Of a DNA stretch of 16,959 bases, positions 1-7,805 are shown piece by piece. Within the stretch, counting starts at the first letter, position 1, and each line of letters begins with the position of its first letter. The notes under the pieces are model-generated. The model was not told the origin of the DNA. It saw only the letters and a list, made by a program, of their open reading frames with translations, and ran no database searches. This DNA comes from an uncultured Lachnospiraceae bacterium (GTDB taxonomy: Bacteria; Bacillota; Clostridia; Lachnospirales; Lachnospiraceae): positions 1-16,959 of the forward strand of contig CAJUAE010000079.1 in NCBI GenBank assembly GCA_910583965.1. The letters run 5' to 3'. Both the position numbers and the translations under genes were made by a program.

Positions 1-884
1 CCGGCTTTTTCGCGGTATGTCGCATCCGGGTCGGCAGGGTTCTGCAGAATGGACGCATCCATACCGCCGTCTTCTTTGGTACGCAGGCGGTAGGTTCCGT
101 CTTCCTTTGGTACGGCCTGCTCTTTCAGCACACGCAGAAGAAGCTGGTAGCTGCTGGAATCATCATAATCTGACCCGCAAAGCTTTTTCAGTGTGGCCGC
201 ATCCTTTAGGACTATGTCTATCTTTACGGAAGTTTCCTCACTGTGGTTGTGGTATATGACTCGGTTCCTGTCGTCTGCTTCTGTATAATGCCGCAGATGT
301 TCAGGGATTTCACGAGTTTTTGCCATCTCTTTCGCGAGGTTTGCCACACAGGTGTAAAGTAGTTCCAGACGCCCCATCCGCTTGATATTGGAGGCGACCA
401 TCAGGCTGTCCATCCGTTTCAGGCTGCTGTCAATCCTCATCAGTTCCGCCATTTCTGATGACAGGGAAGTGATGGTTTCATGAAGGAGGTCCACACCATG
501 TTCTGTTTCATATGCTGCGCACCTTGCGCGGAAACGGCTGAGTGTCCTGTCGCTGAGTGGCTGTTCCTCAAAAGATGTTGTGTGGAGGGCATACTGGAAC
601 CGGATGTCAAACATCAGGGATTCCAGCAGTTCATCATCTGAAAGATTCATCAGTTCTTTGATCAGCAGCGCACCAATCTGGACATTAACAGGCGTGTTTG
701 GGCGTGAATCCTTATCGCTGTATAAGACGGCATACGGGATTTCATCAATCTTGGGGAAAATAAATTCCGCAAAATATTTAGCCCATGACCTGTCAAGGAA
801 TTTCTTTTCCCTTTCAGTCATTGTGGTTAATGGGTCAAAAAGAGATAGTTGTTGTTCTTTCAAGCGGTTTGGGACAAACAACAT
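1..884 (-). CDS. IS1182-family transposase, N-terminal part, cut by the window edge
   Basis: Translating the minus strand from 884 gives an open frame of 294 codons that runs off the left edge. It begins MLFVPNRLKEQQLSLFDP and contains KIDEIPYAVLYSDKDSRPNT and FEEQPLSDRTLSRFRARC, the N-terminal domain (DUF772-like) of IS1182/IS5-related DDE transposases, then RIDSSLKRMDSLMVASNIK, the region of the first catalytic aspartate. The frame ends at DPDATYREKAG, so the rest of the catalytic domain lies outside. A good ribosome binding site (GGAGG, complement of 892-896) precedes the ATG by 7 nt. No frameshift or stop is visible, so the element may be intact and recent. By eye it is more GC-rich than the AT-rich genes beside it, which fits a separate origin. 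Confidence 0.88.
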   Translation of the reverse strand, partial: MLFVPNRLKEQQLSLFDPLTTMTEREKKFLDRSWAKYFAEFIFPKIDEIPYAVLYSDKDSRPNTPVNVQIGALLIKELMNLSDDELLESLMFDIRFQYALHTTSFEEQPLSDRTLSRFRARCAAYETEHGVDLLHETITSLSSEMAELMRIDSSLKRMDSLMVASNIKRMGRLELLYTCVANLAKEMAKTREIPEHLRHYTEADDRNRVIYHNHSEETSVKIDIVLKDAATLKKLCGSDYDDSSSYQLLLRVLKEQAVPKEDGTYRLRTKEDGGMDASILQNPADPDATYREKA

Positions 885-915
885 AAGAAAACCTCCAATC
901 ATTCTTGCTGTTTCT

Positions 916-950
916 ATTATACCTGAAATGAGTGGAAAATGCAGCATTTT
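916..950 (-). promoter_or_regulatory. Candidate IS transposase promoter overlapping a palindrome
   Basis: On the minus strand a perfect TATAAT (complement of 916-921) lies 31 nt upstream of the transposase ATG. No good -35 is obvious at 16-18 nt. Just upstream sits the 15-nt palindrome AAAATGCAGCATTTT (936-950, 7-bp arms with a single central base), which would cover the -35 area and could be an operator or part of the IS end structure. Function is inferred. Confidence 0.35.
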
Positions 951-990
951 ACAACAATATATTTAGTTTTCAAAGAACAATTATCGTTCA

Positions 991-1007
991 AAAAGGACGT
1001 ACCTTTT
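991..1007 (-). terminator. Possible weak terminator or IS end hairpin after the ABC-F gene
   Basis: Eleven nt past the ABC-F stop codon the minus strand reads AAAAGG-TACGT-CCTTTT followed by one more T. This is a 6-bp stem with a 5-nt loop; it is AT-rich, so termination would be weak. It could equally be part of the terminal inverted repeat of the neighbouring IS1182 element, whose outer boundary I cannot place because the other end is outside the window. Confidence 0.3.
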
Positions 1008-1017
1008 GACACCTAAA

Positions 1018-2652
1018 TCATGATATGTTTTCATTAAGATAATCTGTATATCGACCAATATATATATGAGTGTCTTCCTTAGATACCTTTAAAAACTTAT
1101 CTGTAAACTTATTTAAAAAATATCTATCATGCGATGCAACAATCACAGTTCCATCAAACTCATCAATAGCACGCTCCAAAGATTCTCTTGTGAGAATATC
1201 GATATGATTTGTAGGCTCGTCAAATATCAGCGTATTAATCTCAGTCTCAATAAGACTTAGAAATTTCAATCTAATCGTCTCTCCTCCTGACAACATTCCA
1301 AGAGTTTTATTCAGATCTGCTCTTTGAAACTTAAATCTTGTGATGAGTTTACAAGCCTTATTTTCGTTATAGCCAAACTCCTTCTGAATATACTCAAATA
1401 TCGTCATATTATCATTAGGAAAATTTATTATCTGTGGAATATAACCAATTTTAATCTTAGGAGTAATATAGATCTCGCCGTCACAGCTATCGCCAGTCAT
1501 ATTAACAATCGACTTTAAGATGGTCGATTTTCCCGAACCATTTTTTCCTACAACCGCAATACGGTCGCCTCTGTTGATCCTAAATGAAATGTTATCAAGA
1601 AGTGCACCTGTATCACTGTTAATTGTTACATCCTTATATTCAATAATTCTCTTGCCGACATCTTCGCTGTTAGAGAAGTTTATTTTAATCTTTTTAGTTT
1701 CTGTTGGCCTTTGAAAGTCAACTTTATCCTTTTCTCTTTCAATGCGTCTCATCATAACTGTGGCTTTTCGCATCATACTGGTACTGTTAGTAGATTTCCC
1801 TGCATCAGCAAAACGTTTTGCTTGATATTCAAGTCTGTCAAACTCTCTTTTCTGGTTATTGTACAATTCAAGTTGCTTCTCATAACGTAACTTCTTTTCA
1901 ACAAGAAAGTCCGTATAATTAGTGTGATAAAGAGCACCACTTCCACTCTCTAAATCCAATATATAGTTACACACTTTGTCAACAAACTCGCGGTCATGAG
2001 ATACCAGTACTGCAACGCCCTTAAAAGTCTTTAGATATTCTTCAAGCCATACAATTCGTTCAATATCCAGATGATTTGTAGGCTCATCAAGAAGTAAAAT
2101 ATCAGGTTTCTGTAAAAGAACACTAGCTATATTTATAAGCACCTTCTCACCACCACTTAGATCGTTAAAACACAGAGACCTCATTCTATCTGAAATCTTC
2201 AAATCACTACAGATCTTATCGATTCGTGTAGTGATATCATAACCACCCTTAATTTCAAATTCTTCCTGTAAGACACCATATCTGTCAAGGAGCTTATTGT
2301 ACTTTTTCTCCTCCAATACATTTGATAAATCAACAAGAATTTTTTCCATCTCATTTTGTATCTTTAAAAGAGATCCAAAAGTATCTTTTAAAACATCTGC
2401 AACAATGCGGTCATCTCTCTTGTCGGGCTTTGCCTGTTCTAAAATTGCTATCTTGGAATGTTCTCTAATACTAACTTCTCCGCTATCTGGGTTTTCCATT
2501 CCAGCAATAATCTTCATAAGAGAAGTTTTGCCACAGCCATTAGGCCCAACAATACAAATTTTTTCCCCATCACTTAAAGATAAATTGACATCCTTGAACA
2601 AAATGCCATATCCATAATCAATACTTATATTATTGAGATTTAATCGATTCAT
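1018..2652 (-). CDS. ABC-F family ATPase (ribosome-acting, possible antibiotic resistance protein)
   Basis: A 544-residue soluble protein with two ABC domains and no membrane segments, the hallmark of ABC-F. Domain 1 has Walker A GPNGCGKT (36-43), signature LSGGE (165-169) and Walker B ILLLDEPTNHLD with the catalytic Glu at 190. Domain 2 has GKNGSGKST (369-377), LSGGE (454-458) and FDEPTNHID with Glu 479. The charged linker (about 230-340, with QAKRF and MMRRIEREK) matches the ribosome-probing interdomain linker. ABC-F proteins bind the ribosomal E site and some displace antibiotics bound to the 50S subunit. Whether this is a resistance member or a housekeeping translation factor cannot be told from sequence alone. 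I chose the ATG at 2652 (MNRLNLNN) because GGAG lies 6 nt upstream; longer in-frame starts read through a leader peptide. It follows a biosynthetic operon on the same strand, separated only by a dead IS, so a self-protection role is plausible. Confidence 0.9.
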   Translation of the reverse strand: MNRLNLNNISIDYGYGILFKDVNLSLSDGEKICIVGPNGCGKTSLMKIIAGMENPDSGEVSIREHSKIAILEQAKPDKRDDRIVADVLKDTFGSLLKIQNEMEKILVDLSNVLEEKKYNKLLDRYGVLQEEFEIKGGYDITTRIDKICSDLKISDRMRSLCFNDLSGGEKVLINIASVLLQKPDILLLDEPTNHLDIERIVWLEEYLKTFKGVAVLVSHDREFVDKVCNYILDLESGSGALYHTNYTDFLVEKKLRYEKQLELYNNQKREFDRLEYQAKRFADAGKSTNSTSMMRKATVMMRRIEREKDKVDFQRPTETKKIKINFSNSEDVGKRIIEYKDVTINSDTGALLDNISFRINRGDRIAVVGKNGSGKSTILKSIVNMTGDSCDGEIYITPKIKIGYIPQIINFPNDNMTIFEYIQKEFGYNENKACKLITRFKFQRADLNKTLGMLSGGETIRLKFLSLIETEINTLIFDEPTNHIDILTRESLERAIDEFDGTVIVASHDRYFLNKFTDKFLKVSKEDTHIYIGRYTDYLNENIS

Positions 2653-2705
2653 ATTAATCTCCATTCCGCCGCCAAGCCAGCGGCACAAATAGTAATGAAA
2701 GTCAT
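2649..2705 (-). CDS. 18-residue leader peptide translationally coupled to the ABC-F gene
   Basis: The minus strand has an ideal ribosome binding site, GGAGG (complement of 2711-2715), 5 nt before an ATG at 2705 that opens MTFITICAAGLAAEWRLI. Its TGA stop overlaps the ABC-F ATG as ATGA, so ribosomes finishing the leader could restart on the ABC-F gene. A 5-bp hairpin (GCCGC...GCGGC, 2668-2684) lies inside the leader, upstream of the ABC-F ribosome binding site. Short leader ORFs are a known means of antibiotic-induced control of erm and some ABC-F genes, through stalling on the leader. Here the coupling and placement are seen; the regulatory role is inferred. Confidence 0.6.
   Translation of the reverse strand: MTFITICAAGLAAEWRLI
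2659..2662 (-). promoter_or_regulatory. Ribosome binding site that decides the ABC-F start
   Basis: GGAG (complement of 2659-2662) lies 6 nt upstream of the ATG at 2652, inside the leader ORF. The alternative in-frame starts at 2664 and 2688 have no comparable site. Confidence 0.6.
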
Positions 2706-2749
2706 CAAATCCTCCACGTTACTGATAAAATAGTTTGTAAAGAAGCTAC

Positions 2750-2772
2750 ACTACAAAGCACGGGGATGTAGT
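2750..2772. other. Hairpin in the ABC-F 5' untranslated region or IS110 left flank
   Basis: ACTACA (2750-2755) and TGTAGT (2767-2772) are perfect 6-bp inverted arms around an 11-nt loop AAGCACGGGGA. If transcription starts near 2795 on the minus strand, this hairpin lies in the ABC-F 5' UTR ahead of the leader peptide. On the plus strand it lies in the noncoding flank upstream of the IS110 transposase, where bridge-type RNAs are encoded in intact IS110 elements. The sequence does not decide between the two. Confidence 0.35.
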
Positions 2773-2801
2773 CGTAAAGACTTTCTTCAGTTTTAGACAG
2801 T

Positions 2802-2831
2802 ATAATAATCAGTGTAAGTTTCATCTTTCAA
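2802..2831 (-). promoter_or_regulatory. Candidate promoter for leader peptide and ABC-F
   Basis: The minus strand reads TTGAAA (complement of 2826-2831), an 18-nt spacer, then TATTAT (complement of 2802-2807). This would give a leader of about 90 nt before the 18-codon ORF. The -10 is imperfect and alternatives a few bases away exist. Confidence 0.35.
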
Positions 2832-2944
2832 GCACACATAAGTGGCGCTATCAGACCGTACAGTAAGAATTGTTTTAACTTCTCTGTGAAATGTGTGATG
2901 AAATAGTCAATGGCGTCTTCATCTCATTTGAAAGCAATTTGACC

Positions 2945-4204
2945 ATGAAAGTTGTTTTTCAAACCTGCTGTGGCATCGATGTTCACAAATCCTTTCTCGT
3001 TGCCACAATTATCAAAACCACTTGCAGTATAGAACCTTCTTATCACAAGAAGCATTTCTCCAATTTAAATAATTCCATCCGGCAATTCAAAAAATGGCTT
3101 ATTGAAAACCAATGCCTTGATGTCTGTATGTAATCTACCAGTAAATACTGGGTTCCTGTATTCAACCTTTTGGAGAATGGTATCAACGTCACCATTGTCA
3201 ACCCAAATGGGTAAAAGAAGTCAAAGGTAATAAATATGATACGAATGATTCCAAATGGATTGAGTATTTATTTCGATTAGGTTTGGTTCCAGAAAGCTAT
3301 ACTCCCTGTAAACCAGTCCATATCCTGCGTGAGTTCACAAGATACCGTTATAAGCTGACTTCCTGTCGTTCCAGTGAAAAAACAGATATCAGAATGTGTT
3401 TACTGTCTGTAATGTAACATTAAATTCAGTTGTTTCCAATATCGTCGGGAAATCAGCTACATCTGTTATTGACTACTTAATCGAACAATCCGACAATTCC
3501 ATCAACTACGAAGAAATAGCTTCCAGACTCCTCCGTTCTCTAAAGAAGAAGTCTGACAGTATCATTGAATCCATCAAAGGGTATCAAATGACTGATTCCC
3601 AAAATATCGTATGCACCTCATCCGCGCACACCTAGATTATATCACATCTACGATAAATGATATAGACACCATGCTTGATTCTTTGGTTGCTCCTTATGAA
3701 AATGCTGTCCGGTTGCTGTGTACCATTCTGGGTGTTGACCCTAACAGTGCAGTCACTGTTATCTCAAAAATTGGTATCGGTATGACTCCATTTTCTAATT
3801 CCAAGCGCTTATACTATTGGGCGAGACTGACTCTCGACAACAATGAATCTGCCGGTAAGAAGAAGTCTATCAGAATAATACGTGCCGGTATTACCTCAAA
3901 TCTGCATTGGTACAAATTGCCCATGCAGCCATGAAATATGATAAATCGCCTTACTATAAGCAGAAATATGAGCACATCATGAAACGTCGTGGTAAAAAAA
4001 CGTGCCCTCATTGCTATCGCTCGAATAATCCTCACTGCCATTTACCAGATATTGTCTACTGGTGAAGTATGGAATCCGACCGATTTATACAAGATTGATA
4101 CGCCTGAACCCCTGAAAGAAAAGCAGAAGGAAAAGGCTATCAATCAGGATAAAAAACTACTTATCAGCGAAGGAATCATTTCTGAACCCCAGTTAGCTTC
4201 TTAG
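2945..4204 (+). pseudogene. IS110-family transposase, multiply frameshifted
   Basis: Plus-strand fragments in successive frames join into one IS110 transposase of about 420 residues. It starts MKVVFQTCCGIDVHKSFLVA (RuvC-like N-terminal domain with the first catalytic Asp) and continues through FNLLENGINVTIVNPKWVKE, RYRYKLTSCRSSE and SAVTVISKIGIGMTPFSNSK to KRALIAIARIILTAIYQIL and a normal-looking C terminus. Damage seen: an in-frame TAA at 3131-3133, single-base losses near 3207, 3380, 3600 and 3890, and one extra A in the A-run near 3994. Several substitutions also hit conserved positions in the C-terminal domain. It cannot make an active enzyme. It sits between the MATE gene and the ABC-F gene, in opposite orientation to both. 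IS110 elements usually lack clear terminal inverted repeats, so the exact ends cannot be placed. Confidence 0.88.
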
Positions 4205-4227
4205 CTCTCTAAAACAATACATTTTTA

Positions 4228-4281
4228 ATGGCTGCCATAAGACAGCTTATTAAAATATGCCATTTATCGGCTGTCCTCTAC
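4228..4281. other. Inverted repeats between dead IS110 and the MATE gene
   Basis: Two overlapping perfect 6-bp inverted repeats are visible: AATGGC...GCCATT and GACAGC...GCTGTC. They could form alternative hairpins downstream of the MATE stop. There is no clean T-run after either on the minus strand, so they are not a standard terminator, and they may mark the right end of the IS110 element. Confidence 0.3.
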
Positions 4282-4308
4282 TTTATTTCACAGTATATCC
4301 TCAATCAT

Positions 4309-5640
4309 CTAAACATCAAAATTCTTTTTCCAGCTTCCCCTAACAAAGAAAAGAAAGCAGAAAAAAATATCCAGTAAAACATATGTCAGCACCGACAACC
4401 CAAGAATTGTCATGCTCTCAAGGGAACTTCCGTTCTTAAGAATATACATTACAATTACCTCTCCGACACTTGCTGTTGTGCTAGAAAACAGCAAATATCT
4501 TGTATGTGCTGTTCCAATGATAAATCCATTAAAAATTAATCGCATTGGCATTAAAATATAAGCAATACCTACTATAGAAAGATATTCCATAGAAGCCGTA
4601 ATCACATCATCTGAATTGATAAAGAGTTTACAGAAAAATTCCGGTTTCACATACGAAATAATTGCAATGACTGTCATTGGAAGGACTGCCAATACAATTC
4701 CACATATGACAATGCGGTAGACATTCTCCATGCTCTTCTTGGTAATATTTTGTCCGATCATAATAGTAATCAGTGCCTGTAATGATTGACTGAGTACAAG
4801 AAAAACCTGCTCCCACTTAGCTACAACACCATAGGCTGCACTTCCGAGTACACCTGCCCTGTTAGAAATGCCAGTCTCAAGAGAAATAACTGCGGCAATA
4901 ATAAGCTGTTCTACCATGATAGGGACACTTACATAAATAATCTTCTTTAAAACATCAAATCTAAAATTGAAATTTTCCAAGTCAAGTCTGAGAACTGGAT
5001 ATTTCTTATAAATAATAATTCTAACAATTATACATGTAAAAATCTTTGCTAACACATTTGCACATCCAACACCAGCAATTCCAAATCCGCCAAGAATAAA
5101 AATGGGAACTAATATAATGTTAATCACTGTCTCTATACCAACAAACAAAAGTGGTGTCTTTGTATCACCAAGGGCTCTCACTGATTCACTCATAACATTA
5201 AGAAGAAGGTTAAAAATAAAAGCAAATGAATACAATGACAGATATATCCTTACGTCCGCATAAATACTCTCAGGAGTGCCAAGAATATTCATAAAAAGCG
5301 GCGAAAAAAAAATAACTATTGCAAACGTCACTATCCCAACAATTACTGAAATTAGATAACCAAAATTGATAACCTCATTTATACCCTTTTCGTTTCCTAC
5401 ACCATAACTTTGTGCAATCAAAACTGAAACTGCACTCGCAATACCTACAATGATTGCAGTAAGCATAATTGTGATAGAATAACAGTTTATAATAGTTGCT
5501 ACACCTGTTTCACCAATTAGTCTTCCAACCCAAATACTATTGATAATATAGGTGAGGACGTTTAGTGAATTAATCAGAATAAGTGGTATTAAAAGTGTGA
5601 ACATTTTTCCAAGTAAATCATTAAACCACGTTTTTTTCAT
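4309..5640 (-). CDS. MATE-family multidrug/metabolite exporter
   Basis: A 443-residue, strongly hydrophobic protein with about 12 membrane segments in two similar halves, the length and layout of MATE transporters. N-terminal features are GKMFTLLIPLILINSLNVL and IINSIWVGRLIGETGVA, matching the family's first two helices; SESVRALGDTKTPLL in the first half and GTAHTRYLLFSS in the second match the inter-helix motifs. MATE proteins use a Na+ or H+ gradient to export drugs or metabolites. GGGAG precedes the ATG by 3 nt. It lies 40 nt after the second ATP-grasp gene and is the last gene of the operon, so export of the operon's product is the natural reading. The substrate is unknown. Confidence 0.88.
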   Translation of the reverse strand: MKKTWFNDLLGKMFTLLIPLILINSLNVLTYIINSIWVGRLIGETGVATIINCYSITIMLTAIIVGIASAVSVLIAQSYGVGNEKGINEVINFGYLISVIVGIVTFAIVIFFSPLFMNILGTPESIYADVRIYLSLYSFAFIFNLLLNVMSESVRALGDTKTPLLFVGIETVINIILVPIFILGGFGIAGVGCANVLAKIFTCIIVRIIIYKKYPVLRLDLENFNFRFDVLKKIIYVSVPIMVEQLIIAAVISLETGISNRAGVLGSAAYGVVAKWEQVFLVLSQSLQALITIMIGQNITKKSMENVYRIVICGIVLAVLPMTVIAIISYVKPEFFCKLFINSDDVITASMEYLSIVGIAYILMPMRLIFNGFIIGTAHTRYLLFSSTTASVGEVIVMYILKNGSSLESMTILGLSVLTYVLLDIFFCFLFFVRGSWKKNFDV

Positions 5641-5680
5641 TTACTCCCAACTTTCTTTATAATCGCCCTCTACAGTCACG

Positions 5681-6616
5681 TTACTTAATGAACTTTACTG
5701 AAGGCATTTCTTTATCTATAAAGGCTGCATAATTATACTCAAATAAAGATGGTAGTCCTTTCTTTTTTAATATACTATCCAAATATGCTGTTGAACCCTG
5801 AAATCGGGGATTAATTTCAATAAAATAAATCTCTTCCTTAGTAGAAATATAATCAATTCCGACAACACCAAGATAATCAATTTCCTGAAGCTTTTTACAT
5901 ATTTTTATGGAGTATTCACAAATCTTTCTAGCTACATTTATATCAATATCAGCGGAATAATCAGAGCCAATATATTCAAGAATGTTTGATACCTCAATAA
6001 GCTGCTTTGAAGGCATCATAACTTCAATCTTATTTTTGAATACTACACAATGTATATTATAGGGGATATTATCCCTAATGTATGCAGAAACAGAATAATA
6101 CTTGTCATCTTCTATAAGCTGATCAATTTGTTCATACGTATCTGTATTATAAAGATACGTTTTAGCGCCTCCGCTTCCTATCGGGAGCTGAATTACAAAC
6201 TCCGTGGTCTTTTTACTTAATTTTTCGTAGTTGATGTTTGAACCCTTATAGATTTCATAGTCTAATATCGGTACTATGTTGCATAAGAGCTCTCTTGTTT
6301 TAAATTTGTTATCCAAAATGTCTAACACCTTATCTGAATTCTTACAAATCAAATGCACATTAGACGGAAGAAAGCACTTAGAAACCAAATGTGGGTTATG
6401 AGCCATCACCATAATTTCTTCCTTTATTTTGGCAAACTCTTGATTATAAATGTCAATTTCCTTTTTATTATTGTCAGGATCCCAATATGCAAAAGAAATG
6501 TCTCTACTATAGGAGTGATTGCCATTTCTATTTGAACCAAAAAGAGTAATAGACCCGTCAAAGAAATCGGTATTAGCAATGTTTTTTTCTTTGGGTCCAA
6601 CAAAAATTTTCTTCAT
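5681..6616 (-). CDS. Small ATP-grasp ligase (second of the cluster)
   Basis: A 311-residue protein. The C-terminal half carries an ATP-grasp fold: the glycine-rich loop QLPIGSGGAKTYL (143-155), then VVGIDYIS (251-258) and IYFIEINPRFQGST (263-276), whose Glu, Asn and Arg bind metal and phosphate. The first 100 or so residues resemble a pre-ATP-grasp domain only weakly. ATP-grasp enzymes activate a carboxylate as an acyl phosphate and join it to an amine or thiol. I chose the ATG at 6616 because AAGGA lies 7 nt upstream; an upstream GTG at 6676 has no such site. It is 133 nt from the preceding radical SAM gene, the widest gap in the operon, with a strong hairpin in between. The substrate is unknown; a peptide-bond-forming role is inferred. 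Confidence 0.78.
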   Translation of the reverse strand: MKKIFVGPKEKNIANTDFFDGSITLFGSNRNGNHSYSRDISFAYWDPDNNKKEIDIYNQEFAKIKEEIMVMAHNPHLVSKCFLPSNVHLICKNSDKVLDILDNKFKTRELLCNIVPILDYEIYKGSNINYEKLSKKTTEFVIQLPIGSGGAKTYLYNTDTYEQIDQLIEDDKYYSVSAYIRDNIPYNIHCVVFKNKIEVMMPSKQLIEVSNILEYIGSDYSADIDINVARKICEYSIKICKKLQEIDYLGVVGIDYISTKEEIYFIEINPRFQGSTAYLDSILKKKGLPSLFEYNYAAFIDKEMPSVKFIK

Positions 6617-6723
6617 ATCTATATCCTTATTTTTTCTTTTCTTATACTTAGACTCCATAAATAGCTTAAATACCACAAATTAAGAGCCAAAATATGGTCT
6701 CTAAATAAGCTAGTTCAAGTCTT

Positions 6724-6760
6724 ATACTTTGTAATATTTCATACGTATACTACAAAGTAT
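6724..6760 (-). promoter_or_regulatory. 10-bp hairpin straddling a stop codon inside the operon
   Basis: ATACTTTGTA (6724-6733) and TACAAAGTAT (6751-6760) are perfect 10-bp inverted arms around 17 nt, which itself contains the palindrome ATACGTAT (6741-6748). The stop codon of the radical SAM gene (6750-6752) lies at the foot of the loop and one arm. No T-run follows on the minus strand, so it is not a standard terminator. It could be an mRNA-stability or processing element, or an operator for an internal promoter. Confidence 0.5.
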
Positions 6761-7796
6761 TGTGACTGCATGGTTTGCATAATGGTCCAAGGAAAATATC
6801 ATATTTCTTACAAATTTCCTCACTTGCTCTTCTAGATTCAATAAACAGCTCAGCAGATAGGTTTCCCTGTGCTTCACCATATGGAAAAAGAGGAGAAAGA
6901 ACAGGATTAGCTCCTAGCTTTGCAAGTTTTTCAACACCCTTTAAGGTTTCTTCTAACGGCTCAAGTCCCACAATAATCAGTGAACGAACTTTATTTTTTC
7001 CTAAAATCTTAACTGCATATTCAATGAACTTAAGGTATCTTTCTTGACCTATCGCAGCCTTTTCGGGACAGTAGAATGCAAGCTCTTTAGAATCATTCAA
7101 CTCGATATTGATAGAAAGACCATAAATACCAACCTCATCTCTAAGATACTTAAGATAATCTTCGTACTCCTCGGTTGCTGTATAGCTTTCAAAGCCTCTA
7201 GGTGGAGTCATAAGATCAATTTCCATATCTTTATACTTCTGGCAAAAGTACTTATAAGTTTCTGTAAGTCTCCTCATATCTTCGCCACATTTGACGTTTC
7301 CACTGGATAAGAGTGCATGTCTGATTTCACTTTGAGAAAGAGCAATTTGAAGTGCCTGATCAAGACCTTCTACATCATTGAATTCATACTTAAATTCCTT
7401 AGCATTGCAAAACTTACAAGTATTTGCGCACCCACCAAGAAGCTGAATTCTTACTCTATCTGTATAGGTGTTAACATAATACGTAATAGGCTTCCCCCTA
7501 ATTACGACCTCATCCTTCATATATTCAGGAGGTGTGATAACATCTGCCTTAATCTTTTTTCCTTGATCATCAATAATGTAAAAACTATCATTTTCATATA
7601 TCAGACTGAATTTAGAATTGTCAACTGCTCCTGCTGTTACATACTCATCGTTGTAAACCAATGTAACACCAGAACATGTAATATAATCATTCATTAACCA
7701 AACTTTAGATTTCTTATCAAGTACTTCCTTTGCTTCCTTAGAAATCTTAATTCCTTCATATAATAAATGTGCCTTTATGATAAAATTTCTATCCAT
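6750..7796 (-). CDS. Radical SAM enzyme with N-terminal extra domain and C-terminal CKPC
   Basis: A 348-residue protein. The [4Fe-4S] motif CANTCKFC (C123, C127, C130) is the standard C-x3-C-x2-C of radical SAM enzymes. It is followed by LLSSGN (162-167), a likely SAM-contacting strand, and by SINIEL, YCPEKAAIGQERYL, IIVGLEPLEETLKGVE and NPVLSPLFPYGEAQG, which recall the BioB/HydE/PylB-like barrel type. The first 110 residues form a beta-rich region (YITCSGVTLVYNDEYVTAGAV) that I do not recognise. The C terminus ends GPLCKPCSHNTL (C340, C343), a possible extra metal site. GGAG lies 6 nt upstream of the ATG and overlaps the stop region of the preceding gene, so the two radical SAM genes are probably co-translated. 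The reaction is unknown. Confidence 0.85.
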   Translation of the reverse strand: MDRNFIIKAHLLYEGIKISKEAKEVLDKKSKVWLMNDYITCSGVTLVYNDEYVTAGAVDNSKFSLIYENDSFYIIDDQGKKIKADVITPPEYMKDEVVIRGKPITYYVNTYTDRVRIQLLGGCANTCKFCNAKEFKYEFNDVEGLDQALQIALSQSEIRHALLSSGNVKCGEDMRRLTETYKYFCQKYKDMEIDLMTPPRGFESYTATEEYEDYLKYLRDEVGIYGLSINIELNDSKELAFYCPEKAAIGQERYLKFIEYAVKILGKNKVRSLIIVGLEPLEETLKGVEKLAKLGANPVLSPLFPYGEAQGNLSAELFIESRRASEEICKKYDIFLGPLCKPCSHNTL

Positions 7797-7805
7797 TATA
7801 TCTCC

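Noticed and set aside
2653..2688. A longer N terminus for the ABC-F protein (MCRWLGGGMEIN)
   Set aside because: It lacks a proper ribosome binding site. The region is better explained by the leader ORF in another frame, and conserved ABC-F sequence begins at MNRLNLNNISIDYG.
6617..6676. A GTG start 20 codons upstream for the second ATP-grasp gene
   Set aside because: It has no ribosome binding site, and the extension is very basic and unlike the family. The ATG at 6616 has AAGGA at 7 nt.
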